Notes under the pieces: model-generated | What the model was told of the DNA's origin: nothing | Seen by the model: the letters and a program-made list of their open reading frames with translations, nothing else | Database searches by the model: none | NCBI GenBank assembly: GCA_905221605.1 | Contig: CAJNDS010002292.1 | Span: forward strand, 310,001-374,000 | Source of the DNA: Symbiodinium natans | Lineage: Eukaryota; Sar; Dinophyceae; Suessiales; Symbiodiniaceae | Length of the DNA stretch: 64,000 bases | Reading direction: 5' to 3' | Shown: positions 1-11,190 of the stretch, piece after piece | Position numbering within the stretch: the first letter of the stretch is position 1 | Layout: each line of letters begins with the position of its first letter | Made by a program: the position numbers and the translations under genes

Positions 1-2
1 AG

Positions 3-977
3 CTGCTTGCGCTCCAAGGAAGTTCACAAGGTGTTGAAATCAGCCGTCTACATTCTGATCGTTCTGTTTCTGGCGTCGAAGCTGCCAGAAGAGGCTCCTG
101 GGCTCTTGCCGCAGCTGTATTCCAAAGAGACGGCGCCTACTCTGCGCACTCCTCCGGAGCGGTGCCGGCTTTAATGTCAGTGTTTTCAAAGTTGCGGCTT
201 TGGCAAGATTCACTTGCGGTGCTGCGTGAGGTGCGAAAGGCGACGAGGGGAAGGGCTGTATTGATCAGTAGTGCAGTTCATGGGTGAACAGCAGTAACAG
301 CAGTAGCGTAATGCCCGCATCTCCCCAAACAGGCGTCCCTGCTGCTGCAACGGTTGCAATATGCTGCAATGCCGGAGGTGTCTGTGGAAGTGAACGTGAT
401 CATCTTCAGCTCCAGCCTGGCAAGCTGCTCCAAGATTGGCCTGTGGACAGAAGCGGGATGCCTTCTTGAAGAGATGGCCCAATTTGGTGTCTCAAGCTCT
501 GCATGGACGTGGAACCCAACCATCACAGCGTGTGGTCGAGGTCTGCATTGGCAGCACGCGGTGGCGACCCTGGCTCCGGAGATTCTGCACCATACCTCTC
601 TGTACAGCAACACCTTCAATGCTGTGATCAGTGCGCTTGCCACCAGCAGAGTGTGGTACGCGTCTTTGGATAGTTTCAGTGCCATGGAAACACTACGTGA
701 CCTGGCTATATTTGATATGGTCAGTTGCAGCATGCAGGGTGTTCGAGTTTGCTCAGTGTTGAATGCTAATCCACCACCCTCTGGCGTTTCATGTCGAGGA
801 GTAGCGCCGGATATGACAACGTACACATCAATTGCTGACAGCGTCGGAAGCAATCTTTACTGGACAAGAGCCCTGCAGCTGTTTCACCAGCATGTCCAGA
901 GCGGGTTACGGATGGATGCTGCCAGTGTGAATGCGGCTCCCTCAGCTTTTATTTGTACTGTGTGCCTGTACATGTAA
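3..977 (+). CDS. PPR-repeat protein, 5'-truncated upstream part
   Basis: Frame 3 is open from base 3 to a TGA at 282-284. It contains a PPR-like helix pair (SVFSKLRLWQDSLAVLREV). From about 354 to 977 another frame carries further PPR-like motifs, such as SSLASCSKIGLWTEAGCLLEEM and NAVISALATSRVWYASLD. PPR proteins bind organellar RNA through about 35-residue helix pairs, and dinoflagellates have many of them. The tract starts outside the window. A change of frame near 284-354 could be an unrecognised short intron or a break. The next PPR motifs resume at 1875, so this is probably the N-terminal part of the PPR-RlmJ gene, but the junction is not resolved. The family call is fairly safe; the exon structure is not. 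Confidence 0.6.
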
Positions 978-1874
978 ACCGTAAACCGGTGGATGAAAAC
1001 ACAAAATCACATGACACAAGCTACAATCGGAACGGCCCTGAAACATGTGTTCAGGTCCATGCTATGCACATTTGGTGGCTCCCCAAAGCACAAACTTCCA
1101 CTTTTTGTGCGGCTCTCAGAGCATGAGTTTCCACATCTTGTTTGACTCTCAAAGCGTGGTAGTGGAAACATTGTGGAAACATAGTGGCAACTCGGGCCGG
1201 CATTCTGGAAACTTGTGCGGAAACTTTGTCGAACAAGTCTTGACCGAGTTTCTGCAAACGTTTCCACCCAACCCGCGCCAGTTTTCAGAAACGTTCCCGG
1301 CACACCAAGCTTGACTTTCCGCAAAGGTTTCTGCCAACTCGGCCCAGTGAAGCTTACGCCCTGTTGCATTGAAACTGAGGCCCGTGGCCTTGTCCCAAAC
1401 AGGAAGTATGATAAACGTCTCCGGCGGCGGCACACGATGATGCAGTCAAATTCTGTCATCATAGCATCGTATTTTGACCGAAGCTCATTTTCCATCACAC
1501 CTGGTCTAACCTAATCTAATCTAATCTAATTCCAACATAACCTAAACGAAGCAAACCTAATGTTATTACAACAGGTTTTTCTTCACTCAACAATAATCAC
1601 TTCAGCATCGAATAGAACAGAACAGACTAGAATAGTACATGATAGAAGAAGTATTTGTCATACATCTGCGGTATTCTTTCACGCATACCACAGACACCAC
1701 ATATATGTATGTATATAATATGTATGTAAATATACTCCGCATTTCTTTTCACGTTTATGTTATGCACCTCTCTTGGTGTGTTTATCGTGTGTACCTTTAG
1801 ACTGCACTAGCTTATCCTTCTCATGATTTTGAGGAGGAGGCTCGACCGATGATACGCGTTTCTTTTTTGATAAG
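978..1874. other. No gene seen: intron or intergenic DNA with GGAAAC-rich repeats
   Basis: This stretch separates two PPR tracts. 1140-1350 holds many GGAAAC and GTTTCC hexamers in both orientations, forming imperfect foldbacks. 1504-1532 is a short run of CTAAT pentamers. 1700-1735 is AT-rich TATGTA-type sequence. The pyrimidine-rich run before 1874 (TTTCTTTTTTGATAAG) looks like a 3' splice site for the exon starting at 1875. Confidence 0.5.
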
Positions 1875-3556
1875 GCGGCCATCAGTGCATGTGAGAAGTC
1901 GTCGATGTGGCAACATTCCTTGGGTTTGCTTTCTAAAATGTCCGGGTGGCAGCTGAGCAGGCTGGGCTCGGCTTTTCCCGTGTGGTCCTCAAACTTTTGC
2001 ACATGGATGGCAGGAATGCTGGCAGCTATAACGGTGCCATCAGTGCCTGCGGGAAGGGATTCGCATGGAAGATTGCTGTTGCACTTCTCAAAGAGATGGA
2101 AGCCTGACTGCACTTTGAGACAACAAGCTCGCAGACATATGCCGCACGTAGGATCGATAGCTCGGGACTGGCTTCATTGGCTGCTGCAGTGTAAGGCACA
2201 GTCTCCACTGAGCCCTGATACAATATCTTTCAACGCAGCTTTAAACGCCTGCGACAAGAGTGGCCAATGGGTCCTTGCTATCGACCTTCTGAGAAGGATG
2301 CAGCAGGATGTTGTTCGAGCGGATGCTGGGGTCTTAGCTGCCATGCTAGCCTTTGCCATTTGCAGAGCTCGTGCTAACATAGTTCTCAATGCTGTGGCTG
2401 ATGTCTTCCGGCCTAAGGCGATCACATATACTTGTGTGTTGGGTGCGTGCGAACACTCTTGTCGCTGGGAGCTCATGCACTGCCTCCTGCACACGGTTAT
2501 TGACGGAGGTTTCGATGAGTGGACACGAACAGATATTGACTATGTGCACTACTACCAGGCTGGAGCGCCAGCAGACTGCCTGAAGCATCTCATCCTCTGC
2601 GCACTGCTTGAGCATGTCGTACAAGATGCGGAGTCATTCCTTTACATTGACACGCATGCTGGTTCTGGTTTGTACGACTTGAGATCAGAAGAGGCCATGC
2701 GATTTGAGAACTACCGCCATGGCATTGACATCCTGGCGAGTTGGGAACACACTACTGCTCTTCGCACTATGCATGGCTTTTTCAGCACGCTGCGGAAGAC
2801 GAACCTCGCATTGGGAGAGGAGTCGCTTCGCTACTACCCTGGTTCACCAGCCATCGCCCAAAGCTTCCTTCGGCCTCAAGATTCAGCCTTGCTTTTCGAA
2901 GCGTCAAGAGAAGTGAGCAAGGTCCTACGAGACAGCCTCTTCCAGCTTCGAGAAGACGTGGCAGCAAGCGTTCTTTGCGCAAATTCTTATGAATGGTTTG
3001 CAAATTTTGCAGGAGGCCAAGAAGTGTTGCCAGTTTTGCCCTCTTCACCTTCGAGGGTCGCAGCTCTGGTCGACCCACCTTACGACTCTGCAAGTTCCTC
3101 TGATAAATGGAACTTGTTTCTCGTGAAGCACTTGACAATCAAATGGCCTTCCAGCTGCATCTTGCTGTGGTGCCCCTACATCTCTGACCTGCAAATGAGC
3201 CTTCGCCTGCTGACTAGGTATCATGTGCAAGAAGGACATGTCGCAAGAATGCTGCTGTGTCACAAGCTGCCAACATACTCTCGTACCCAGGACTCGCTTT
3301 CAGCATCGTCTCATCAACTTACAAGTGGGCGAGATATTGGCAGCAGAAATCAAAGTGCTCACTGACAGCTCCTCCGGAGATGTGATAGAGTCAAGGCAGG
3401 CACGCACACCCACGCCCATGGCTTAGTGGTTGCTTTGCTTTTCAACCTTGTTGCATCAGTGTTGCAGGTCAGCCGTGCTGGTTATTAACCCGCCTTCGGC
3501 ATTTGACGAAAGGCTGAGCCTGGTTTTGGAGGAATTGCAGCAAGCTCTCTCTAAGG
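1875..3556 (+). CDS. rlmJ-like: PPR-RlmJ fusion: 23S rRNA adenine-N6-methyltransferase domain
   Basis: The RlmJ family methylates adenine N6 (A2030) of 23S rRNA using AdoMet, so a mitochondrial or plastid ribosome is the likely site. The N-terminal part has PPR motifs (AAISACEKSS at 1875; NAALNACDKSGQWVLAIDLL near 2230). The RlmJ part follows: a Tyr/Ala-Gly/Leu-Lys-His segment near 2540-2590, the AdoMet loop YIDTHAGSGLYDL near 2650, YPGSPAIA near 2840 and the catalytic DPPY at 3072-3083. Exons 1875-3217, 3291-3395 and 3468-3556 join in phase. The last two carry the conserved GEILAAEIKVL and AVLVINPP stretches. Introns are 3218-3290 (GT-AG) and 3396-3467 (GC-AG), both AG|G. A GT donor at 3557 points to a missing last exon. 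Between the PPR motifs (2021-2190) one motif is in another frame, with an in-frame TGA at about 2104, so that part may be misread or damaged. Confidence 0.88.
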
Positions 3557-5279
3557 GTGAGTACTGCTGCGCAGCATCGACATCTTTGCATTGGCTCACT
3601 GAAAATGGTTCTCGTCGAGTGATGTTGGGTGGAGACTGCACACTTGCAAGCTCAGACTCTTTCCCTGGCAAGAATATCAGGATGTACTCAAGCGTCCTGA
3701 AAAAGTTCTCGCTTTCTCTCTCTCTCTCTCTCTATCTCTCTCTCGTCACCAAGAGTTCATATGCCCACCACGAGGCTGAGGCCTCGGCGGGGACAGAGCG
3801 AGCTCTGCGCTTGCAGACACGCCCTTTAGCTGCACCATGTCACCATGGCTCAGTGTGGCTACATGTGGCTATTCTGTATTCGCACATGGTTGCCGTCTTG
3901 TGCAAACTTGGATTCAGGTGGACATGCATCCATTTTTGGCGGCTTGATCTGGAACTATTCCTGGTGCTGCTGGCTTGTTTCTCATCACGCGGCTGACAGC
4001 ATTGTGACAGCACGTGAACTTCGCAACAGCTGAAGGCCATTAGTCAATGTGCTCCTTGGCACGACTCCGCGAGGTTGGCAGGCCCCTGCCGGGGTGGGCC
4101 GATGTTCTTCAATGACCTCCTATCGTGACACTCTAGTGACAAGAAGAAAGGTCCTGCTCCAGCCACCCTTCGACACCACCACAATCCTCACCTTCATCAA
4201 CGGGAAGCAGTTCTATTTGCTGGGCCCTTACTAACCGAGCAACATGCCACGCCCATACTCGGCAGCCGAAAGAAGGCGTTTGCTGCATGCCCGAGGCGCA
4301 GAATTGAATTCACATCCCCTTCTGAGAACAGTCTCGATGGGCAAAGCTAGTGCCCCAGCCAGTGGTTTCGATCCTGTGCCCAGATGAGCCGAGCCTGCGA
4401 TAGGTTTCGATATGGAGATGCAGCTTGTGCACAATGCGGCGCCGCACTGAGATTCGCAGCATATGCTGCGTTGGAGTGCACTGAGTGGGAGCAAGGTCAG
4501 TCAGGAAAACGCCGGGCCGAGTCAGTAAAACATGTGCAATACAGCGGTGGGCCGAGTCGGAAAACGCTAGGGACGAGTAACTGGCCGTTGTCGGGCTGAC
4601 GCCTTCTTTTTCGGATTGTTGCTTTTGGTTTTAGGCTGGAGCCTCTGGACGCGACCGTGACCAAACTTTTCTTCTGATCCGGTAGTGGTTGCGTTCGACG
4701 ATTCGAAGCCGTGTTGCGTTTTCGCACTGGGCCTCATTCGTGTTCCACTCGCACGTTTTCCGACTGACGCCTGCGCGTTTTCCGTGTGTTGCTTTCGAAA
4801 ATTTGCAGCGAATCTGATGTTGTTTCGGTCTTCTGTGTTTTTCTGACTCGGCCTCCGCGTTTTCTGATTTAGTCCTCTGCATTCGGAATGCGCTGGGGAC
4901 GTTCTCAGACTCGGTCCTCTGATTCAGCCTCCTGCCGCACTGAGTCGCTGAGGCTATAGATAGCCAGCTCCTTGTCACGTCCGTGTTCCTCAAGGCCCTG
5001 GCCAGCCTTTTGCGTTCATGTTCATTCGCTGTGTGTATGCGTATAGAGCACAAGGGAAGAGTAGTGTCTACCCGGGCACGCACTGCTGCAGGAAGTACAT
5101 GTCATTTTTTCCTGAAAGTGCTTGGGAGAGTTTTCCCATCAGTTGCAGAGATGATTGATGCTTGCGATGTTGGCCAGGTCGGCAGAAACAGCATCGCATT
5201 TGTTTCAGCATGTCCGACTGCGGTTTCTCCTCAAGACAGCAAGAACTATAGTTTTGCAATGATGAACCCTCTAAAGTAG
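3557..5279. other. No supported gene; repeats
   Basis: 3713-3744 is a (TC)n run. The final exon of the RlmJ gene may lie here but I could not recognise it. 4495-4960 carries a motif (GCCGAGTCGGAAAACGC and variants) in direct and inverted copies; it is listed separately. The short ORFs here overlap each other on both strands and show no family motif. Confidence 0.4.
4495..4960. repeat. Clustered GAGTCGGAAAACG motif in both orientations
   Basis: Copies of GGCCGAGTC(A/G)G(T)AAAAC occur on the + strand at about 4514 and 4551. Reverse complements (CGTTTTCCGACT at about 4753, GACTCGGCC and GCGTTTTCTGA at about 4844-4867) fill the second half. The arrangement would fold back on itself. It may be a decayed foldback element or a diverged minisatellite. 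Confidence 0.5.
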
Positions 5280-6260
5280 CAATGCTCTCGGTGCATGTGG
5301 CGTGTCATCGTCGCGACAGTCGTAGCGGTAGCCGTCCTCGTTCTTGGACGCCAAAATGTCAGCAATCACGTTCAGGTGGCCGCTGTGTCGTAGTCGGCTT
5401 CCTGGTATAGCTGTCGCCGTTTTGGGGCTTTTGCATCTTCATGGCGTGTCAAAAGTGTCAACAGTCCCCGCGGTCGCTGGAGTATGCTGGAGTCGCTGTC
5501 ACCATCCTCACAACTGTTGTCGTTTTTCCCGAAAGCCCGCGAAAGTCTTCTTTGAGTGCGAATATAACATGCTCAGATGGCGATGATGATGAGGAGGACC
5601 ACCATGACAGCGATGAGGGCGATGACTGATGATGATGGTGATGGTGATGATGATGATGATGATGACGGTGGATGACTATGGTGATAATGCCGATGTCGAC
5701 GCTCTTGATTGGTTTTCGCTGTGGGTCATTCGCCGGCCAGCTCAATGTAGTTCAGTACTCAGTACCACGCTTTATCGGTCTCTTCGTCGCATGCCCCGTG
5801 CAGGTAGGACTTGTGGAGGGCAATGAATATCTCAACACGTGTGACCCTCGAGTGATCAAAGATGTTTGACAAGATTCCCAGTTTGGAGTTCGTCCATGGC
5901 CACATGGGCCTCAGGTTTTGGCCGCAATTTCCGCCCACGCTCAGCGAAGATGGGTGCCGTCCTTGTTTGTGCAAGCCGTCAGCGTATTTGATGATGTGCG
6001 CCCAATACCTTGGCCAGGGTTCCAGCTCAGATCGCAAACCCCTTCTATGCTCTGCCAGGCGTCACTCCAGCTTGTGTCCGTATCGTCCCCTGGCCATTTT
6101 TTTGTGTGCGTGGGGGAGCTATCAGGAGACAGGTCGCTCTACGCATTCAATGGCAGCTCGACGGTCCCTCCCTGCGGGACTGGCACCAATTGCAAGGGCT
6201 ACGAAGTAGCTGCATGTAGCTGCAGCGTGTCGACGACGTAGTACAGCAGCCTGGCCCCTT
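5280..6260 (-). other. Minus-strand coding-like block, unrecognised
   Basis: Read on the - strand, three patches look like protein rather than chance: one near 6310-6180 (with SLKTIQIVFVLEDNRKLKG), one at 6037-5759 (92 codons, with YWAHIIKYADGLHKQGRHP and IFDHSRVTRVEIFIAL), and one near 5385-5280 (HLNVIADILASKNEDGYRYD). They lie in order but in different frames, as exons or a frame-broken relic would. All named genes in the window are on the + strand, so this could be an inserted element. I cannot name a family; a retrotransposon polyprotein remnant is one possibility. Confidence 0.25.
5574..5685. repeat. (GAT)n-rich microsatellite
   Basis: Imperfect GAT/GGT trinucleotide repeat. In one frame it gives an acidic Asp/Glu run, in the opposite strand a His run; both are likely artefacts of the repeat. 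Confidence 0.85.
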
Positions 6261-8547
6261 GAGCTTTCGATTGTCTTCGAGGACGAACACGATCTGGATG
6301 GTCTTCAAGGAGCCGCTGATGATTAGCAGGGCGCAGCGTGATCTCTACAGGGCCGCGCCTCGGCAGCGTCCGCCTGTCGGCCGGTTTACACCTATGCCTA
6401 TGCCGCCTATGCCTGTACTATTGTTATGACTTCGAAGCTGTGGTGGGAGGCACTAAACTTGAGCGCCCCGTCGGGCTTCCTGCGCTTCGCACCGCCCCTC
6501 GCATCTCCACCAGCAGGCCAGGGCAGAGACCGCTACTGTATGCTTCATTTATGCAATTGAAACAGAATGCTTATGAATGCTTGCTTGCTGAAGATGAGAG
6601 CAGGCGTGCTCCTGTGGCATGCTCCTGGAAAGGTGTCGTGCAGCCCTGGAACGCAGATTTGGGCATGAATACTCGGACATGAACTCAGGCGTCTATGATT
6701 GTTGCCTGCTTGGATCTCCGCATGGATCTTTTCATCTTCTGTCAATCCTGTGTACTCAGGCTTCCGCAACCTCAGGGGTCGCGGCAGGCCTGCTGGTGCC
6801 ACATTCCGAGCGTGGGCTACGCATGGCTAATTTGTGCAGATGCGTGGGCAGGTTCTGTTCTTTCCCATGTCGAATCCGCCAAGTCAGCTTCAGACTCGTT
6901 TTTTTTTTTTTTTTCTGTTCTTTCTGAATGTTTGCTGAGCTCTCCGGGCTTTATGGGTTTTGAATGAAGACCCTGAAGTTGCGCGCAGCGTTCTGACTCA
7001 GGATGCCCTTTGATGTGACCAGCGGCCATTTCTGGGCGGGATTCTGAGACCAGACTGTACCCAGGATTCTCACGGGATTGCTGCAATTTTGCTTATCTTA
7101 TCTTAACTTGCTAACTTGCACTCGTTTGGAAGCTGTCGTGCGCCGTGGCAAGGGCTTCTTCGGAATTGGCCTGCTGCTCCTCTCGGTTTTCATCGGCGTT
7201 GGCCTTAATCTGGCATTGCAGCAGAATCAATGCTGCGCAGCCCGAATAGAAACTCAGTCCCGTAAGATAAGGGTTTTAGAGGCCACTTCGACATTGAAGT
7301 TCAGGAGCTAACCATGCATGGCACTCCTGACAACTTCTTCAGTGACATCACTTGCAGCCCAGAATTGGAATCAGGCCTCTTGGCTTTGGCTTACTTGCTA
7401 TGTTCTGGTGGCGCGCGAGGCTTAAATACAGCGATCCGGTAGCGGTAGGCAAGGACCAAGCACCTGAAAGAGTATTCTCCGAGGCGCGCGCCAAAGCCCG
7501 TGCTCGGAGTAAGGCCACTCGAAAGAGCCCAGGTATTGTTCAGTGTGAGTCATCATACCCATTGACCGTGCACAAGGAAGTGTATAACCGCAGTGAAGAC
7601 TTGGCTGAGGACTAAGGGGCATGCTTTGGATCAGTTGTGAAGCTCCGTTGCAAATGCTCTCGGAAGGACCAGCAGCCGTTGTACAGGCCATGCCGTTTGC
7701 AAGCTCGCTAAGTTGAAAGGCGTAAAGGAACTAAGACTATACTCTGCAGCTGGCACAGATCCAGGTCATCGGAGCCACCCTTGCAGACGCAGTGCTGGCC
7801 CTAGGGGTGCACGGGACTTTGAGTTCGTGCAGCTCCCTCCCTGCCAAAGCTGGTTTTCTTACCCACAAGTCGTGCCAGACAAAATCTCACCCCAGATGCT
7901 CTGAAGTTCTCCATCGACAAAACTTGCTGCTGATGCATTGAGGAATCTAGGATCTAGGCTCCTGTGCTGCACGAACAGTGAGCTGCGCTGGTAAGACTAT
8001 CGTGCCAAGCTTGTGCGCAGCTGACAGTCCAACAACGATGTGTCTTGCATTCTTGCGAGAGTTTGAGCTCTTGTGATTCCTGTTGATTAAGGATGCATCG
8101 CATGCCTATGCCTGTGCCAACGCAGCCGCAGTGGCCATCGAATGCTGGCAGAGGCAACCTTGTTGGTGCAAGATCTTTTCGGCATCTTGTGTTTGTCCCA
8201 TCTGGTGCCACTACCCAGGCATGATGACCCGGCCCCAGATGCCTCAGATGTCCGGAGCACGGGCGTCAGCTCCCGAATGAGTTATCGAATGAGTGCACAT
8301 GGAGTGCTTGCTCATGCTGGTTCAAGAGTCAGCAAACATCTTGTTCTGCCAGGCCTATGTTAACGCAGCCCATGAACTTTGGCGGCGCGCCGCAAACGCG
8401 CTTTGCCATGCGCCATTAAGAGCAAATGTAAAGCAGGCCCTTGACAAACCTGGGCTTGAGAAAAAAAGCTTCAGAAGGATCCATTTATGCCGTGCGAGGG
8501 CGCTGAGAGGGTGCGTGCAAGGTGCTGAGAGAGAGAAGGGACAGTGA

Positions 8548-8585
<38 letters not shown>

Positions 8586-9500
8586 AAGAGTAGTAGACAC
8601 TCAGTAGGCCCTCATCATAGGGCGACACGGAGTGAGGCTAATGTCTGGCCTGTCGGGGCGGCTCTGCAAGGAACGGCCAGGAATAGGAGGATGGATGTGA
8701 GAAAGATTGGCGTGGAGAAAGAGAGTGAGGGCTATGGGACGGGAGAGGCAAGGGATTCGGGAAAGGAAAGGACATGGACTGGCATGGATGCCGCCATGGG
8801 TCCGAAGCAGCCAAAGGAGTCAAACTGATGGGACGCATAAGGCAAAGTGGAGATGAAGATGGAGAAGCAAGGAGCTATGGAGAGTCGCCCCGACGGGGAA
8901 GCAGCGGACAGCAGAAGTCATGCCAGAGCCCATGTGGACGAAGGATAAGATTGGCAGAGCTGATCGTGGTGGCTTAGGGAAGCAGCTTGGGGACCCAACG
9001 CATCCAGGCACAAGCTCGAAAGGCAACATAGCAGCCACCGCAGCGCGAACAAGACCGAGCTCATCTGGGGGGGGCCATGGGCTGATGGGCGACGTGGGGA
9101 CCACACGGACAACGTAAGAGGGCCAGATCTGGGGGTCCAAGGCGAGAGCCGGCTCCGTCACAACCCTGGTCTCCGAGTACAGCAGAATGCAGCTACGCCG
9201 TTCCACATCGGTGGAGGTTAAGATCGAGAATTAAATGGACCCAGGAGATGATCTCGCAAAAGGCACTGGCAGGGAAAGAGCGCTGGAACCCAGAGCGGAA
9301 GCGCGGAGGCTACCTGCGACACAAACGCACACCCGGAAGGAGGAGTGGCAGGCGCAGGGGAGTCGTGCCCCTGTGCCGGGGATACGCCTGCGCATGCTGA
9401 CAGATAAGAAGATGCATCTAGAGTTGGTAAGATGCTACAACAGCCAGGGCGGAAGCCACGCGTGGCCTACGATGGAGAAGATGACGATGCCAGCAGCGGG
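6261..9500. other. No firmly supported gene; two weak ORFs
   Basis: A poly(T) run lies at 6899-6914. At 7078-7311 a 77-codon ORF has one membrane-like segment (GIGLLLLSVFIGVGLNLAL). It is followed at 7352-7615 by an 87-codon ORF with an Arg/Ala/Lys-rich patch (SEARAKARARSKATRK). They could be exons of a small membrane protein but match no family I know. 8551-8590 is a (GA)n run. 8600-9240 is purine-rich on the + strand with ORFs on both strands and no recognisable domain. Confidence 0.3.
8551..8590. repeat. (GA)n microsatellite
   Basis: Uninterrupted GA din rep of about 32 bases followed by GGAGAAAGAG. No function inferred. Confidence 0.9.
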
Positions 9501-9502
9501 TG

Positions 9503-9616
9503 GGAGGAGAGGAGGAGGAGGAGGAGGAGGAGGAGGAGGAGGCGGAGGAGGAGGAGGAGGAGGGAGGAGGAGGAGGAGGAGGAGGAGGAGGAGGAGGAGG
9601 AGGAGGAGGAGGAGGA
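9503..9616. repeat. (GGA)n microsatellite
   Basis: About 110 bases of GGA/GAG trinucleotides, a polypurine-polypyrimidine tract able in principle to form triplex DNA. It lies about 90 bp upstream of the (GT)n tract and reads as Gly, Arg or Glu runs in the three frames. Confidence 0.95.
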
Positions 9617-9701
9617 CCGGAACCGCGCGAAGCGTGCAGACGCGTACACCGGAGCCGGACCACGGACTTCCAGGTTTATGAAAGAAAGAGTTATGCGAAA
9701 A

Positions 9702-9907
<206 letters not shown>

Positions 9908-9993
9908 CGAGCAACAGGGTGAAAGTGAGAGCGGTTTTTCGGGCTAAGGGTGTGACCACGATCCCGGTTACCACGTCCCCGAATTTGAAAGAC

Positions 9994-11190
9994 ATGGGAA
10001 CCACGTTCCAGGGCCAGCTGCAGGACTCGGAAGCAATGGGGTTACCACTGACCTTGGACTGTTTCCTTCATCGAAAAACATGGCATAGGGGTGTGGTCCT
10101 GGCCTTCCCTTCCAATTCCTTTTTTAGGTTTCGAATGCGTTTTGATGCCTGCGGCCTTAAATTCTATTCACCAGATGCTCAAGAAGAGTCTGGGGCGAGC
10201 AAAGTACTCTTACTACGGGCACCGATGGATGTCCGACAGTGCCATGAAAGCATGAAGCTTCATGATGGCCGAGAGAGTCTTCCTCGACTCAAGCGCGACG
10301 TATGCATCATGGTGCATGGCATGGGCGGCACCTGCGAGGACTGGCAAACATGGCTGGAAGTGCTGAAAGACAAATATCCTGACTGGATTTTGTGGCCGCT
10401 GCAAAGCATCTCCCGAGGCTGTAGGTTTCTCGGTAATGATTTGCGCGAGCTGTCGTCGATAGCGGCCGACGAGATAATTGAAACCATACGAAGCAATGAG
10501 ACGATGGATGGTCAAACCACCCTTCATTGCATTGGACACTCGATGGGAGGATTAATTATTCGAGGGGCCCTTCCTCGAGTACTTGACAGCTGCAACACAC
10601 TGCACCTGGGCCATTACATATCTCTCTCGTCTCCACACTTGGGCATCCAGTCGAGCTGGCTGCATCCTTTGCATTCGTGGAGAAATCTGTGCTGGCTTTC
10701 CCGACCAATCAGTAACCAGCTGGTGCACCTGGCAATCCAGGACACCTTCGGATTGGCGACGCCATTCCTTCTGGAGTTAAGCCAGCCTGAGAGTGACCAT
10801 ATGACGGCACTTGGCAAATTTAGGCACCGAACGTGCGTAAGCTTGGCCTTCGGTGATCCACTGATCCCAGCTGCTTCGGGACTTATCGATCCGAATCTTC
10901 TGATGGAAGCCCACAGCTCTTTCAACGAATCCTTTTGGCAGCTCACTTTTGATGACTCCTGGCCATCGGCAAGCAAAACCTTTGGCCAGCACGGCAAGGC
11001 AGGGATAGACAATGTTGCGAGACTCTTGCGAGGCTGTTTTCAGCATACACAAGGAACTTTGCTCTCAGAAAGGAATGGGTCATCTTGCAAAGGGCATCTA
11101 AGACTTTCTCTGATGCGCACTTGGGATGAGCGAGAAGCACCCCCAAGGTTCCTAGCTTGGAGGCACTGGGACAGCGTGGGGCACTTTTAA
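9994..11190 (+). CDS. DUF676/FAM135-type serine esterase (alpha/beta hydrolase)
   Basis: A single uninterrupted reading frame of 398 codons from the first Met after the (GT)n tract. The family (DUF676, including yeast Rog1-like lipases) hydrolyses acyl esters with a Ser-Asp-His triad. Visible in order: oxyanion/HG motif VHGMGG (residues 107-112), nucleophile elbow GHSMGG (Ser183), SLSSPHLG just after it, FGDPLIP (probable Asp288) and QHGKAGIDN (probable His333). No clear signal peptide. The true start may be further upstream or in another exon, since the frame stays open through the repeat back to 9709; Met at 10036 is an alternative. The absence of introns contrasts with the other named genes and could mean a retroposed copy. 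The substrate is unknown. Confidence 0.9.
   Translation: MGTTFQGQLQDSEAMGLPLTLDCFLHRKTWHRGVVLAFPSNSFFRFRMRFDACGLKFYSPDAQEESGASKVLLLRAPMDVRQCHESMKLHDGRESLPRLKRDVCIMVHGMGGTCEDWQTWLEVLKDKYPDWILWPLQSISRGCRFLGNDLRELSSIAADEIIETIRSNETMDGQTTLHCIGHSMGGLIIRGALPRVLDSCNTLHLGHYISLSSPHLGIQSSWLHPLHSWRNLCWLSRPISNQLVHLAIQDTFGLATPFLLELSQPESDHMTALGKFRHRTCVSLAFGDPLIPAASGLIDPNLLMEAHSSFNESFWQLTFDDSWPSASKTFGQHGKAGIDNVARLLRGCFQHTQGTLLSERNGSSCKGHLRLSLMRTWDEREAPPRFLAWRHWDSVGHF

Noticed and set aside
1504-1532. CTAAT repeats as a telomere-like array
   Set aside because: Only a few pentamers and not the TTTAGGG-type unit expected for dinoflagellate telomeres.
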